Of a DNA stretch of 64,000 bases, positions 52,815 through 63,857 are shown in pieces. The translations under genes and the position numbers were made by a program. Each line of letters opens with the position of its first letter. The stretch's first letter is position 1. The notes beneath the pieces are model-generated. The model saw only the letters and a program-made list of their open reading frames with translations, did no database searches and had not been told where the DNA came from. Source of the stretch: Macrosoma leucophasiata (Eukaryota > Arthropoda > Insecta > Lepidoptera > Hedylidae); assembly GCA_036365455.1 (NCBI GenBank), contig JAWQUS010000016.1:14097001-14161000 (forward strand). Reading direction: 5' to 3'.

Positions 52815-53169
52815 GATGTAAGAAAGAGACTTTGTGTGGATGATAGTATCGGTGTAAAAATGAAAAAAGGCATGCTCCGATGGTTCGGGCATATAGAAAG
52901 AATGTCGAATGAGCGAATGACTAAACAGATATACAATGCGAATGTGGATGGTTGCAGAGGCCCAGGAAGACCAAGGCTGACCTACCATGACCAAATAGGT
53001 TGAGTTCTGTCTGATGGTGGGGTCAAAAGTCTTAGGAATCGGCGTGCATGTATGAAGAGAATGATGAAGGTAGACGAGGCACGAGAGGTTTGTCAGAACC
53101 GGGATGTCTGGCGCTCTACACTCTCTGCCTACCCCGTTAGGGACCTGGCGTGAAGATACATACATACAT
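52815..53169 (+). pseudogene. LINE reverse-transcriptase C-terminal end, copy 3
   Basis: Same family as 31078, slightly longer at the 5' side (RKRLCVDDSIGVKMKKGML in frame). A TGA replaces a CGA Arg codon after YHDQIG (about 53000), breaking the frame. Ends CCTGGCGTGAAGATACATAC with a (CATA)n tail. Confidence 0.87.
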
Positions 53170-53209
53170 AGATTATGATTATGATGTATCTGCATGGAAT
53201 ATACAAGTC

Positions 53210-53384
53210 TACTATCGTGTGCCATTTAGGTAGTAATGTGTGGTCATGTCATAACTATCACAGAGACGACTAAGACATTTGTATTTTGACCTTTGGTTTA
53301 TGTGTTGATGTCTATAGGTTGCAGTCCTCACGTTACATCCATGTGAACTGTTTGTTTATTTGGCATCTTCGTTACATAAAAACA
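53210..53384 (+). repeat. Diverged family A copy
   Basis: CTATCGTGTGCCATTTAGGT, GTATTTTGACCTTTGG, TGTCTATAGGTTGCAGTCC and CTTCGTTACATAAAAAC in family order, about 20% changed. Confidence 0.75.
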
Positions 53385-53389
53385 AATAA

Positions 53390-53745
53390 TAATGTTGGAA
53401 GCCTAAGAAAATTCAGGGAAACTCAAGAGGGAAAAATATATGGTCACCTAGTGTTGCTTGTTGGAAGTCGTAACTGTTGGGAGTTCGGTCATGATACTGG
53501 AATATGTTCACAGAAAATATTTAACAGTGTCTGTATACATGTGGACGTATGAGTAAGTTTGGACTATTGTAAAATTAAAAAAATTTCAAAATACAAATTG
53601 TGATTATTTTGTCCTTGGAGTCGTGATTACATTAAAAGTTATTGTTAAAGAGTATCACATTTACGTTTACAGTATTTACATTTTTTTTTGTTTTTATTAA
53701 TATTTTGCAATAACATGCTAGTGTAATATAATAATACTATTTTTA
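53390..53745. other. AT-rich intronic stretch
   Basis: Nothing recognised. Confidence 0.3.
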
Positions 53746-53751
53746 AAGAAA

Positions 53752-53798
53752 AATCTGACTTCAGACGAGACTCGAACTCTTCCAACTGAGCTAAGGAT
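53752..53798 (-). pseudogene. tRNA-like fragment
   Basis: On the minus strand TTAGCTCAGTTGGAAGAG (A-box-like) runs straight into GTTCGAGTCTCGTCTGAAGT (B-box-like) with the anticodon arm missing. A collapsed tRNA or SINE head. Confidence 0.5.
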
Positions 53799-54049
53799 TT
53801 TTTTTCCTATGGCCTAAGTTTTTAGTTTTAAAACCTATTCAAACTTGATTATTTGGAAGCTATTAAAGTTTTAAATATATTTAATAAAATATTTAATATC
53901 GACAAAACTCTACTTTAACTTATCATGCTTGTAGAGTACCTGATATAATAAAATAGAATAGATTTATCCTCTTCACACCTTGCTATCGCGTTTAATGCGA
54001 TCAACGTGATAGATAGTGATGAGTCACAGCTCCCTGATTTTTGCATTAA

Positions 54050-54365
54050 TCTATACAAATAAATAAAATTGGAGTGTCTGTTTGTAATATAAAAATAACC
54101 ACTTTTTACTAAATGCATATGTATGTATACACGGTACATATACCAAAACATTTTTTTTAACAATTTTTGTCTGTCTGTCTGTTTGGCGGGGCTAATCTTG
54201 CAAACGGCTATACCGATTTTGACGGGACTTTCACTGGCAGATAGCTTATGTAATAAGGAGTAACGTAAGCTACTTTTGTACTAGCTGCGCCCACAACTTC
54301 GTCCGGGTAGATAATGAACAATCATAAATTCTCACGCGGGAGAAGTCGCGGGCACAGCTAGTATT
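54050..54365 (-). repeat. Family C copy with palindromic end
   Basis: AATAAAATTGGAGTGTCTGT, TTTTTGTCTGTCTGTCTG, GACGGGACTTTCACTGGCAG. The end TACTAGCTGCGCCCACAACT pairs imperfectly with AAGTCGCGGGCACAGCTAGT at 54345-54364. Confidence 0.8.
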
Positions 54366-54804
54366 TCAAATATAAACGCTTATTCTGTAACATTTTGATT
54401 CTCACTTCCAAAAATGAATTAAATCATCGATGAATTAAATAACCCTTTAATTACATTAAAATCAATTGGTCATCAATGATATTGAAGATATGAATATTCA
54501 GATTTAAATAACATTGAATTTGACTCTTACATAATTAAAAGAGATTTCAAACTAAATAATTTTCGATTATTAAATGGTGATTAATTCACTGATTGACATA
54601 CTTTCCGAAACATTATTGACAAAATGCATGACTATTGTTTTTTTAAATTATTGTGTGTAAGAAGATCAATTGGCTTTTGTATGTTTTTACGCTTTATAAT
54701 CATAGGTCATATAATCAATCATCTGCTGGAAGGTTTTGAAGAAAAAGTATAGATTATCATTCTAATAACAAGTACCTAATAACAGTTTTAAAAAATGCAC
54801 TTTA
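54366..54804. other. AT-rich intronic stretch
   Basis: Nothing recognised. Confidence 0.3.
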
Positions 54805-55055
54805 TTTACATGATATTAAGTGAAAACTGCAGTTTATAGATATCCACATATAATCCAGAGGTCAAAATGCAGATGCGTTTCCAGTCCTTGGGTCTAATAT
54901 TTTTCGCCTCTGTGATGGAATTTACGGGTTTAATTAATTTACATTAACATCAATCCGGAATATGATAGTGTTGAACATTACTATTTTGCGGCTAATAGAT
55001 TAGATAATGCGGTAGTGGTCCGATGCTGGGGCCGCTGGGGCTCTACCACCAGTAA
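54805..55055 (-). repeat. Diverged family A copy
   Basis: ATTAAGTGAAAACTGCAG, CCAGAGGTCAAAATGCAGAT and GGGGCTCTACCACCAGTAAA; the middle is heavily changed. Confidence 0.8.
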
Positions 55056-55148
55056 ACATACTTACATATTTAAAACTTTCATTCGTCGTAATAGTACCTA
55101 TATCTACGTATATCAGGCTAAATCTGTTCGATAAACATAAAATGAAAT

Positions 55149-55706
55149 GTATGTATGTATGTATCTTCACGCCAGGTCCCTAACGGGGTAGGTAGAGAGT
55201 GTAGAGCGCCAGATATCCCGGTTCTGACAAACCTCTCGTGCCTCGTCTACTTTCATCATTCTCTTCATACATGCACGCTGATTCCTAAGACTTTTGATCC
55301 CACCATCAGACAGAACTCGACCTATTTGGTCATGGTAGGTCAGTATTGGTCTTCCTGGGCCTTTGCAACCATCCACATTCGCATTCTATATCTGTTTAGT
55401 CATTCGCTCATTCGACATTCTTTCTATATGCCCGAACCATCGGAGCATGCCTTTTTTCATTTTTACACCGATACTATCATTTACACAAAGCCTCTTTCTT
55501 ACATCTTCATTACGAACGCGATCGGTGAGTGATATACCGCAGATCTTGCGCAATGATCTCATCTCGACCGCGTTCAACTTACTTTCAAGCTCTTTCCTGC
55601 ATACCCAGCTCTCGCTTCCATATAAAAGCGTTGGAGTAAGTACAGCATTATGTACGGCTAGTCGCGCCCGCTGGTTGAGATGTTTAAAATGAAATGGTTC
55701 AGGCAA
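55149..55706 (-). pseudogene. LINE reverse-transcriptase C-terminal end, copy 4 (longest)
   Basis: Minus strand. It keeps more upstream sequence: LAVHNAVLTPTLLYGSESWV, then KLNAVEMRSLRKICGISL and KGMLRWFGHIERM. The LLYGSExW and RxLRxIxGxxxxDxxRN pattern is the post-polymerase region of RTE-like and related LINEs. A TAG in place of a TAC codon after ERMTKQI (about 55386) stops the frame, which then continues to DIWRSTLSTYPVRDLA. The 3' end (GTATGTATGTAT on +) is the (CATA)n tail. Confidence 0.87.
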
Positions 55707-55814
55707 TATGTGAAAAGCAAGCTCTGTAGATCAGATTATTATAATAAGAAGATATATACTCTTAGATACTTTGCGGAAATAACACGCTATGTAAGATAAA
55801 TATATTAATTAATA

Positions 55815-55912
55815 CATGCGTTCAAGTATACATGCAAAAGACTGGAATCGAACCCACAACCCCAGCTTAGCAGCAGTGGTCTCCTACCACTTTACTACTG
55901 AGGCAGTTTCAA
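55815..55912 (-). repeat. SINE T1 fragment, head with short body
   Basis: GGAATCGAACCCACAACCCC is the complement of the B box and GGTCTCCTACCACTTTACTA that of the A-box region. The tail is mostly deleted (only GCGTTCAAGTATACATGC left). Confidence 0.75.
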
Positions 55913-55941
55913 TGGTTTCAATAAGTTTTTCTTTGTTTCAG

Positions 55942-56019
55942 ATTGCACAAACTATTTAGCACAGCCCACCATGAAAAATGGGAAGCCAGCTGATCCTGCA
56001 TATGATATAGACGTAGCTA
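55942..56019 (+). CDS. Claudin/CACNG-like protein, third coding exon (residues 117-143)
   Basis: Acceptor TTTTTCTTTGTTTCAG, donor A|GTAAGT, 78 nt, phase 1 on both sides. It encodes the end of the first extracellular loop: N117-C118-T119 is both an N-glycosylation sequon and the second loop cysteine that would pair with C82. Then a hydrophilic KNGKPADPAYDID stretch leads to TM2. The loop between the two cysteines (35 residues) is longer than in typical claudins, more like gamma-subunit relatives. Confidence 0.85.
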
Positions 56020-56241
56020 GTAAGTGAATCTGTTAATAATAAGAAAAGCGCTATGCCTCTCCTATAGTAAAAAAACTCGGTAAATAAATACATTTTCTCA
56101 CAATAAAAAAATGTCAATTGCATTGCAGGGTATTGGCTTTAGATTTATTGTGGTGAAATTCTATTTGACAACGAAATGGACGACAACACAACGAGTGACC
56201 ACTAATGTTTCTAAATAACGCTTTGACAAACTTAAATTTTT

Positions 56242-56502
56242 ACTGGTGGTAGAGCTCCAGTGACGGAGCTCGCGGGCGTAGGCACCACCGCATTACCTAA
56301 TATACTTGCCGCTAAATGGTAGTGTTCGGCACTATCGTGTTCCGGTCAGGTGGTAATGTACGGCCCTGTAATTTCCGGAACAGAGGCATAATACCTTAGG
56401 CCTCAGGAGCGGTAACGCATCTGCATCATAGGCTGCAGTCATCACTTAACATCAATGTGAACTGCATGCTTGATTGCCACTGCGATTACATAATAATAAT
56501 AA
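56242..56502 (+). repeat. Family A copy, near full length
   Basis: ACTGGTGGTAGAGCTCCAGT to GATTACATAATAATAA; about 30 bp (the TTTTGACCTTGGTC region) is deleted. Confidence 0.92.
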
Positions 56503-56656
56503 ATGTGACTCAAAAGAAGAAGTATGATACAGCTGTTTTGTATATTTTCATGCTCAACGTCGTCAGATTGGTAGATAGCGTGAAATAATAATATTTAACT
56601 ACATTATATCACTCATTCATTTCTTACCTATATGAAATATTTTTTAATAATTATAG

Positions 56657-56925
56657 CAAAAACAAGGTCCAAGCTGCCGGTAGTTAGGAGCTCAGAGAGA
56701 GGAATCTCCTCGCAATACGTGCCGTGCCAAAGAGTACCTTTCTTCTGCACCAAACCAAATCTGCACCAATCCAACTTCCCAGCGGAGGTCCTTGAGATGT
56801 TAGTCGAGGCTCCATGCTATGAGTCCGTTAAAGACTATCGGAACAATTATAGCTACAATCTTGTGACACAAATCGAGATATTTATTTGCTTTTCTTTTTC
56901 CGCTTTCACAAGATTCTCATCATGA
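56657..56925 (+). other. Unassigned open frame after a splice-acceptor-like site
   Basis: An 88-codon frame starting after TTAATAATTATAG is richer in GC and in varied codons than its surroundings (KLPVVRSSERGISSQYVPCQ). Read from 56657 it has the same entry phase as the claudin-like introns, so it could be an alternative 3' exon ending at the TGA at 56923. It has no membrane segments of the expected kind and no recognised domain. A transposon fragment is at least as likely. Confidence 0.3.
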
Positions 56926-57160
56926 GGGATTGTGACATCCGCAATTGCGCAGTGCTCCAATCGATCTACGTATCACGACTATATCAGGCTTATTGGCTAC
57001 AATAGTCCTATTCGTGATGATAGATCGGTCCCAATACATTTTTTTTCTCCACTCTTTTCTTTTTGTTGATTTGTCTTGGATATTTATTATTATTTTATAT
57101 ATTTATATTTTCTGGTGTATACATATAAGCAAATAACTAGGTAGGTATCTATAACTTGAT

Positions 57161-57395
57161 ATTTAGGTTTTCTCGAGCTACACTCATTGAAATAAAGCAA
57201 TTTTTATGGATTCATCTAGCGTACATTGAACTAAAATTATTTTTAAAATCAATCCGACGTTTGGGTCGCTTTTCAGCTTCCGTGGTCCCGAGTAGACTGC
57301 GGTGCCATTTGTCTGACAGCAGTTTGAAAAATTATAAGTAGCTACCTCTATCGATTTCGTAAACGCCGTGCGTGGCATACAGGATTAACGCAACA
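57161..57395 (-). mobile_element. Foldback element FB, copy 3 (partial)
   Basis: GGTTTTCTCGAGCTACACTC, TCAATCCGACGTTTGGGTCG and CCGAGTAGACTGCGGTGCCA match the left and centre of the FB family. The far arm is missing. The last 70 bp correspond to the centre of copy 2. Confidence 0.78.
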
Positions 57396-57399
57396 TCTT

Positions 57400-58249
57400 T
57401 AACATGCTAAGGAAGAGCGGAACTGCGTAACACAAGCAAACTTGTTGATTAAAAGGTTGCTCCGACCACTATTTACTGTAATACCTTAGTTACTGAATGA
57501 ATATTTTTCATTTTATTTTATAATACATCTTGACATGGTTATTTTCGTACACTGGGTCGGATGTATACCTGTAGTACGACATCTCAGCGGTTACAAGGTT
57601 GAATTTCACGGTTCAAGTTGTTGTATTATTATTATAAATACATCCCTGTCCTTACCAACATTTCATGTTTTCCTTACCATCAACTTTGATGCATTCATGA
57701 TAGCTACGAAAATTCATGATTATTGTTTTGTCGAAATTGAAGAGTCGTAGTTACGTTCTGTAGACTGTTGTCATAAAAAATCTGTAGTTCTGTATCTGTA
57801 GTTTCATTTTCGAAACTCTTTTAATGTAAATGTGTATAGTAATTCAATCTAAATATAATAATTCGTTTTTTGTTACCTTGTCTTTAAAAATTTCGGAATA
57901 CTTTAAACCTTCCCTATCTACTTTTGTACAACCCTTTACAAAACTTACGAAACTGTGCTGCACAAGAAAACATTTCACCCAATATTGAAGCTCGCTCTGC
58001 GATTCCTCCATTTCCAATTTGCATATATTTTAACAATTCAAAGCCGTGAAATGTATTGGATCGCATCTCACCCCTTCTTTATTGATTCCCATTGCGTATT
58101 CACCCTTTGTTTCGATTAATGAGGAAAATGAGATTTTATGAGGCGTAAAATGGCAAACGTAATAAAGTTAGAAATTAAATTTGCTGATTACATTTCACAC
58201 ACTCGTATGGCATTATTGACCCAGTTCAACAACGACTGTTAAATCTGTA
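57400..58249. other. AT-rich intronic stretch
   Basis: Nothing recognised. Confidence 0.3.
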
Positions 58250-58600
58250 CATCCTACTAATATTACAAATTTATGCGAAAGTTTGTGAGTATGGATGGAT
58301 CCCGCGTATTTTAAACAAAAATGATTTCTAAAATCAGCCCGACCTTTCGGTCGCTTTTCAGCTTCTGTGATCCCGGGCAGACAGGTAAAATTTGATTATC
58401 ATATTTGTCTAATAGATAAATCCGTAAAAACAGTTTTATTTCAATGACTATAGCTCGCGAAAACCTAAGAACATATCATGGATGTATGGATGTTTGTTAC
58501 TCTTTCACGAAAAAACTGGAGGACGGATTTGAATGAAACTTTGCAGTAATATAGATACATGGAATAACATATTACAGGTTATAATTTGCAATTATTAAAA
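58250..58600 (-). repeat. Family D-like repeat split by FB copy 4
   Basis: Left part CTAATATTACAAATTTATGC and GAAAGTTTGTGAGTATGG; right part GATGTTTGTTACTCTTTCAC and ATTTGAATGAAACTTTGC. The FB element lies between the two. Confidence 0.7.
58298..58477 (+). mobile_element. Foldback element FB, copy 4
   Basis: Flanked by ATGGATG on both sides (58291-58297 and 58478-58484). Arms CGCGTATTTTAAACAAAAAT and AGATAAATCCGTAAAAACAG are family sequences; the tail TAGCTCGCGAAAACCTAAGA is intact. The right arm has lost its GTTTAATATACGC part, so the palindrome is broken. Confidence 0.8.
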
Positions 58601-58609
58601 GTACACGCT

Positions 58610-59881
58610 GCTTGTGCTTGCGCGTATTTCACTCTACGTACATCATACATTGCTCACATAACAGATGCTTTGGTGTTTTTGAAGAAAGAAAGAAAATACA
58701 TTTAATAGGACAAAAAGGTACACAAAAGAAAACAAAACAGAGAAAGAAAAAAAAATAGAATTAATTAAAACTAAAACTAGAACTAAATTTTAAAATTGTC
58801 CTAAAGGGTCCCCAAAAATGACATTATATATATAAATACGGAATTAATGGTGCGGTCATGTCGCGTTCAGTCGACTTCATCGTCTGCCGTGAAAGGCAAT
58901 AATGGCTATCACTGCAATGATTGTAGTACTGCGACTGTGTGCCGTGCGCGTGGAGTGGTGTGACGTCCATATTCCCCCCTCGGCCGCGAACCCCGCGTTT
59001 CTCTTTTTGTTTTTTTCGTAATTTTTGTTAGCGATTAGTTATCAGGGAGCGTGGGTTAGGCCGGTTATATAATAGTTCTCGGGCTGTAATTAGGGAGTTA
59101 AATAGATTACAGAGTTGTGCAAGTATCGAGTTAGTGAAAGTGATGGCATAAATGATTGTGTTTATAGTGTAAAGCCACAAGTGGTGGAGATATGAGAATG
59201 TAACAGGAACGTTATGCAGGCAGAGCAATCTAGGCAGAGACGCAATGGCGTCATCGTATCTGGTCTGCCATTGTTCCTGTAGCAATTCTGTAGCCGCATA
59301 ATGTTTATTGCTAAGTACCTAATCGTCGGCGGGTCGTAGTCCTAGGCCCATACATATCAGGGCAACGTAGTGCAGACTCCGGACCTCGTGAAGAGAGGAG
59401 CTGCTAAATTTTCAGCCGTGGAACCAGAAGGACGGATTAATGTTGCTTGCAGTTATGTTCAAACTAAACACAGCTCATATTGCCTCAGATTGCAGAGAGA
59501 AAAAGAGAAAACAAAAAAAAAATTTTCCGATAAACCAGTGTCACGACTTCACGACACACAGTGCTTTCACCCATTACAGTGCCTAATTACTTAAAATATT
59601 TATGAAATGGTGTGATTGTGGTTGAGTGATAGTGGTATAGGTACGAATATGAATTGGAGTGATAATCAGTATGAGCTAAGAAGTGTAGGTAGGTGTAATA
59701 AGAAGACACTGATTAAATAATTGTTGTGATACATTACAAGAAGATACGATACGAGTAACGTGCATAATGCAAGTTACTACTATAATATATAAATAGTAAA
59801 TACATGATGGAAATTTCTATGGGTATGTGAGACTTTTTCATTACTTAGATAATAATATATAGATCTCTATTTCTTTCTTTT
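58610..59881 (-). other. Probable LINE 3' region and unassigned sequence
   Basis: Directly downstream (minus sense) of the reverse transcriptase frame ending at 59882. It is GC-richer than the flanks between 58850 and 59500. An 85-codon minus frame at 59028-59285 has no known motif. I infer that at least part is the 3' untranslated region of the LINE, perhaps fused to another element near 58680-58800, which is A-rich. Confidence 0.4.
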
Positions 59882-60459
59882 TTATATGATTGATGTGTTG
59901 AAGTTGTAAATATTTTCCTTCTGTGTGTTGATAAGAAATTGTTTTAATTTTTTCCTGAAACTACTAATTGTATTGAGTCGGCGTATCGGTGGAGGAATGT
60001 TGTTCCAGCATTTCGAAGCCGCGTAACAAAAGCTACCTCTAAATGCGGCTGTTTTGTGTACTTTAAGTGAAAGCTGTTGTGAGCATTGTCTTCGTGCGCA
60101 GTCCCTATTACTCCCAACCCATCTCAATTTATTATAAAGGTACTCTGGCGCCTTGTACTTGAGGACTCCAAAAAGAAGGCACGCAAGATGCAGTTTGCGA
60201 CGCGATTTCATTCTTAAGATCGAAAGTTTTCCGTGCGTGATAATAATCTCGGCCCGTAAACTGCATCTGCGTAATTTAGTTTAGAAAGCACGAGAGTCTC
60301 AGCTAGTTGGATACGTAGCTCCTCGGATAGATAAGGTCTCATCTTGTATAGTAGCCGAAGTTTATAGAAACAGCTGCGCACTGACTCTGACACATGCTTT
60401 TCGTAAGTGAGTTCCTCGTCAATAATTACGCCAAGATTCCGTGCTTCTTTTACTCGGTC

Positions 60460-61131
60460 ATATTTGGCTTGCGCAAATATGACCACGTTTCTGAATTTCG
60501 CGCTGAGCTCAAGTGGCTTCCTATATCCCTTCGCAGGAATACTCACATTCTCTCTCTTCTTTACTGTCTACTATTCTTACCTCGTACCCCCGATTACCTC
60601 AAAAGTCGCTTCAATTTCCTTTGTCATACAAATTCCCTCTCCCTGCGATCTACAGAAAATCTTCTTCTTCAAATACCTCTACACTCCTCTTCCTTTATTT
60701 CCAATTCTTTCACAGTTACGGCAGTGCGATTGTGGAATACCTTGCCGTTAAAAATTCGTCAAGCTCAGACTCTTGAGTCTTTCAAAAAACAGCTCAATGA
60801 GTACTACCTAGCTAAAAATTAGTATTGCTCTTAATTACCTATAATATTGCTGTATTATTATGTATATATCTATCCAATGTTGTTTATCTATATATGTTTT
60901 ATACTTTGTATCTTATTAATTTAATTACTGTACGTATTATTTATTTAACCTGTACACCCCTACCGTCTTAACCAAATCAAAAGTCTCCTTCCATCTACAG
61001 GTAGTCTGGAAGAGATCGCTTTAAGCGATAAGACCGCCTGGTTGTATTGCCTATTTGCTATGCATCTAATTTTATTTTTGTAAAAATTATTGGTGTACAA
61101 TAAAGAATATTCTATTCTATTCTATTCTATT
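60460..61131 (+). mobile_element. LINE 3' end inserted in the minus LINE, with (TTCTA)n tail
   Basis: It begins near FGLRKYDHV and ELKWLPISLRRNTHILSLLY and ends in RLWNTLPLKIR and ESFKKQLNEYYLAKN before TAG (60822). The 3' untranslated part has GAAGAGATCGCTTTAAGCGA and TACAATAAAGAATATTCTAT with a TTCTA repeat up to 61131. It is 5'-truncated, keeping only the last ~120 codons. The precise left joint is between about 60452 and 60466. Confidence 0.85.
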
Positions 61132-61920
61132 TTGTCCCATTACCATGACATTGAACGTGAGGGGTAATTTGCGCAGTTGATGTTTTGTGCCTGATACCAG
61201 ATATTTCGTTTTATGTGGGTTCAGCACCAATCCGTTCCTTTGGGCCCAACATGAAATTCTGTGCAGATCATCATTTAAGTCATCTAGGGCGTTGATGAGT
61301 TCGCTCGGCTTAAAGGAGATATATATCTGGATATCATCAGCGTATATATGGAATTTACATTTTTTTATACAGGATACTATATCTGCACAGAATAAGCTAA
61401 AAAGAGTTGAAGAAAGGATTGCGCCTTGCGGTACCCCTCGTTTTAAAGGATTTAGGGGTGAAGTAAGGGCTGTGCCATCACTCAGACGTATTTTTACGAA
61501 TTGCCGTCGATTACTGAGATAGCTCATGAACCAATCCAAGGTCTTACGGTCGAAGCCATAATAGCTTAACTTTGATGCAAGTAAATTCAAGTTGATACAG
61601 TCAAAAGCGCGAGAAAAGTCGAATAGTACCAATATTGTACACATTCCACTATCTCTAGCGCAGAGAATGTTGTCAGTCACATCGAGCAGAGCTGTGGTTG
61701 TGCTGCGATGTTTACGGAAGCAAGACTGCAGCTCTGGTAGTATTTGATGTTTATCTAAATACTCGGTTAACTGCTGACATACTACTTTTTCGGCGATTTT
61801 AGATATGCAGGGGAGGATACATATAGGCCGAAGGTCTTTCATATCTGTAGGGTTAGGAATTTTCAGCAAGGGTGTGACAGTAGCAATTTTCCAGATATCA
61901 GGGAAAGACCCCGACGTTAT
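61117..61920 (-). pseudogene. LINE reverse transcriptase domain
   Basis: Minus-strand frame with motifs in order: IATVTPLLKIPNPTDMKDLR, RPICILPCISKIAEKV, SCFRKHRSTTTALLDV, VLFDFSRAFDCINLNLL (first catalytic Asp), GVPQGAILSSTLFSLF, HIYADDIQIYISF (intact YADD), GLVLNPHKTKYL. The frame is open across the palm domain, but both ends are lost: truncation at the 5' side and the nested LINE at the 3' side. The rest of ORF2 (60546-59882) has a deletion near 60212, where about 35 codons between RLLSRTE and MKSRRKLHL are missing. Confidence 0.9.
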
Positions 61921-61925
61921 CGAAC

Positions 61926-62819
61926 AATTGCAATCAACTGAACATCTCAGAAAACACTGTTCCGGATGTAAAGTGTATAGAACACCTGAAAGGAACTTTT
62001 ATAATTCAAGCTAATGCAAGCTTATGCATTTTAAAGTTGTTTTTAAGATGAAGGAACATCCCTGATTTTCCATCAAGAGGTATGTAGTCGTAAATTCACA
62101 TTTCACTCATACACGTCTTATTTTGTAAAAAAATTCAATGAGATTTAAAGATTTAGCTTGTGTCCCCATTGAAGTGTTTTCATTTACCTTTGGATGAGCA
62201 AATGGATATTGCAAAGCTGAAACCTGGACCTGAAGACCTGTCGTAAAACCGGGGGACGAACGTTGAATCCGAAGTACGAACGTAAAATTGCAATGCGAAT
62301 TCTAGATGAATCTAACGTTACTATGTCAAACCTCAACTGTCGAAGTCGATCAACTTTATCTCTTGTTTTTATGCATTTTAAATCCAATTTAAAATAAGGA
62401 TCTGCGATTGAAGCATTTGAGAAGAATGCAGTAGGTACCTACGTTTAAATATTGTGACCCATTTGGTCACATAATTAAGACTTGATATTTTAAAAGGTTG
62501 TTTTGGATTACTATAAAAGGGTGAAAGAGATATAAAATAACGAGGATTGCATTTCTTGGTTTTTATTTAATGATGTTTTTAAAAGAGTGGAATGTACATT
62601 TGTAGTTATTTACAAAACAGAGACTAAGAGAAAAGATAGAAGGAAGCAGAGGTATCTAAAAAAACTAATAATACATGACTTATAGTTTTTACCTTTGGTT
62701 TGGTGGTTGGTTTGGTTGGTGGTAATAAAATAATACAAAAATCTAACTCACTCTCTTTATCTCAACATAGTTTAAATTTTACTAACTTCTGTAGTAATTG
62801 ATATCAAATTCTTCCACAG
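61926..62819. other. AT-rich intronic stretch before exon 4
   Basis: No repeat recognised; a polypyrimidine-poor region precedes the acceptor at 62819. Confidence 0.35.
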
Positions 62820-62957
62820 ATTATGTACGAACGATGATCTCTTTTGGCATCATCAGCCTTTTCGTGATGTCGATGGGATGCGGTTTTTCCATTTACACCT
62901 TCCGCAACCCTCGCTACATGTTCAAACGTCTCGCTGCAGGCATACATTTTATAAGCA
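62820..62957 (+). CDS. Claudin/CACNG-like protein, fourth coding exon (residues 143-189)
   Basis: Acceptor CAAATTCTTCCACAG, donor A|GTAAGT, 138 nt, phase 1 both sides. It encodes TM2 (about residues 148-168, [21 protein letters not shown]), a short intracellular turn [11 protein letters not shown], and the first half of TM3 (LAAGIHFIS). The basic turn followed by the small-residue start of TM3 is the arrangement seen in calcium-channel gamma subunits. Neighbouring exons join without loss of frame. Confidence 0.9.
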
Positions 62958-63857
62958 GTAAGTATCTTATTTATCACTATCACTACAAAGTATTAAACAA
63001 AGTCACTCTCTGCCTCTGACTGTCTATTACTAATTTTCCTTATTTTAAACCACGCAATGGATTTTGATGCAATTTATTAGTATTTATAAAATTTATTGCC
63101 AAAACGTAACCGGCGAATCGTGGGTGTTTGCATGTAGGTATGCTTGAATGCATACATTTACCTCTGCCTACCACTTCGGGGATTACAGGCGTGAAGTTAC
63201 GTAACGTATTGCCGAAGGTTTATACAAACAAAACATTGTAACTAAGTAATTGTTTAATAGAGTAAATTCCATGTTTTATGATGAAGCCGTCGGAAAAACT
63301 GTGAAGAGCGAATTAAGTGTCAGATACTATTTTAAACGCTATATTTCCGTCGTTACTTTTTGTATTTTCGGATACCGTTTATAATATCTGAAATGTCTAG
63401 AATAAAGTTATTATGTTAAATTTAGTCTCCTTTTGTTTGGATGATCGCGTTTATTCTTGGATTGAAAACATTGTACGCTGCACGAACGTGCTGTATCGGG
63501 ATTTTAGCCCATTCTCTACAAGGAACTGCTATCGATTGCTTTAACTGCTAGCTTTTTCCAAGTCGGATTGCTTCTTGAGTTGGAGTAAAATTCTGTATTT
63601 TTCGTTTATTTCATGGTTTATTTGAAGTTCATTTTCCAATATTTATGCTGTATCTATCTTCTGAAGTTTGGAGGCTCTGTGCAATTTTTATATAATTTTT
63701 TTTATTGACTATTTCGTTTTACTTCATTTTTCTAATAGTTTTTTAAATAATGTTGGCCTTATTGGAACCACATTCACGTAATTTCTAAAGGCTGCCTAAG
63801 TAACAGTGCCGCTAAATGTTATAAAACTTAAACTTAATCAATAAAAATTATTCACAG
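62958..63857 (+). other. Intron 4 (0.9 kb)
   Basis: GTAAGT to TTATTCACAG. Apart from the SINE T1 tail at 63098-63207, nothing recognised. Confidence 0.8.
63098..63207 (+). repeat. SINE T1 tail, head missing
   Basis: GCCAAAACGTAACCGGCGAA to GGCGTGAAGTTACGTAACG. As at 18384, only the tail is present. Confidence 0.85.

Larger units (their letters stand above)
59882..61925 (-). mobile_element. Non-LTR retrotransposon (CR1/Jockey-like), minus, 5'-truncated and interrupted
   Basis: Minus-strand frames at 61920-61117, 60546-60214 and 60211-59882 are collinear parts of one LINE ORF2. A second LINE in + orientation (about 60460-61131) is inserted between the first and second part. The 5' side ends near 61925 inside the reverse transcriptase, a usual truncation. 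Confidence 0.88.
56020..62819 (+). other. Intron 3 (6.8 kb)
   Basis: From GTAAGT to TTCTTCCACAG; inferred from exon frame continuity. Holds family A, foldback elements and a LINE-in-LINE nest. Confidence 0.75.

Noticed and set aside
52812..53225. 137-codon minus frame (and the similar ones at 31058-31642 and 55155-55532) as conserved proteins
   Set aside because: Their similarity to each other is explained by being antisense to three copies of the same LINE end.
53752..53798. Functional tRNA
   Set aside because: The A-box-like and B-box-like parts are fused and the anticodon arm is missing.
59028..59285. 85-codon minus frame as a host gene
   Set aside because: It lies directly downstream of a LINE frame on the same strand, probably in its 3' region; no motif seen.
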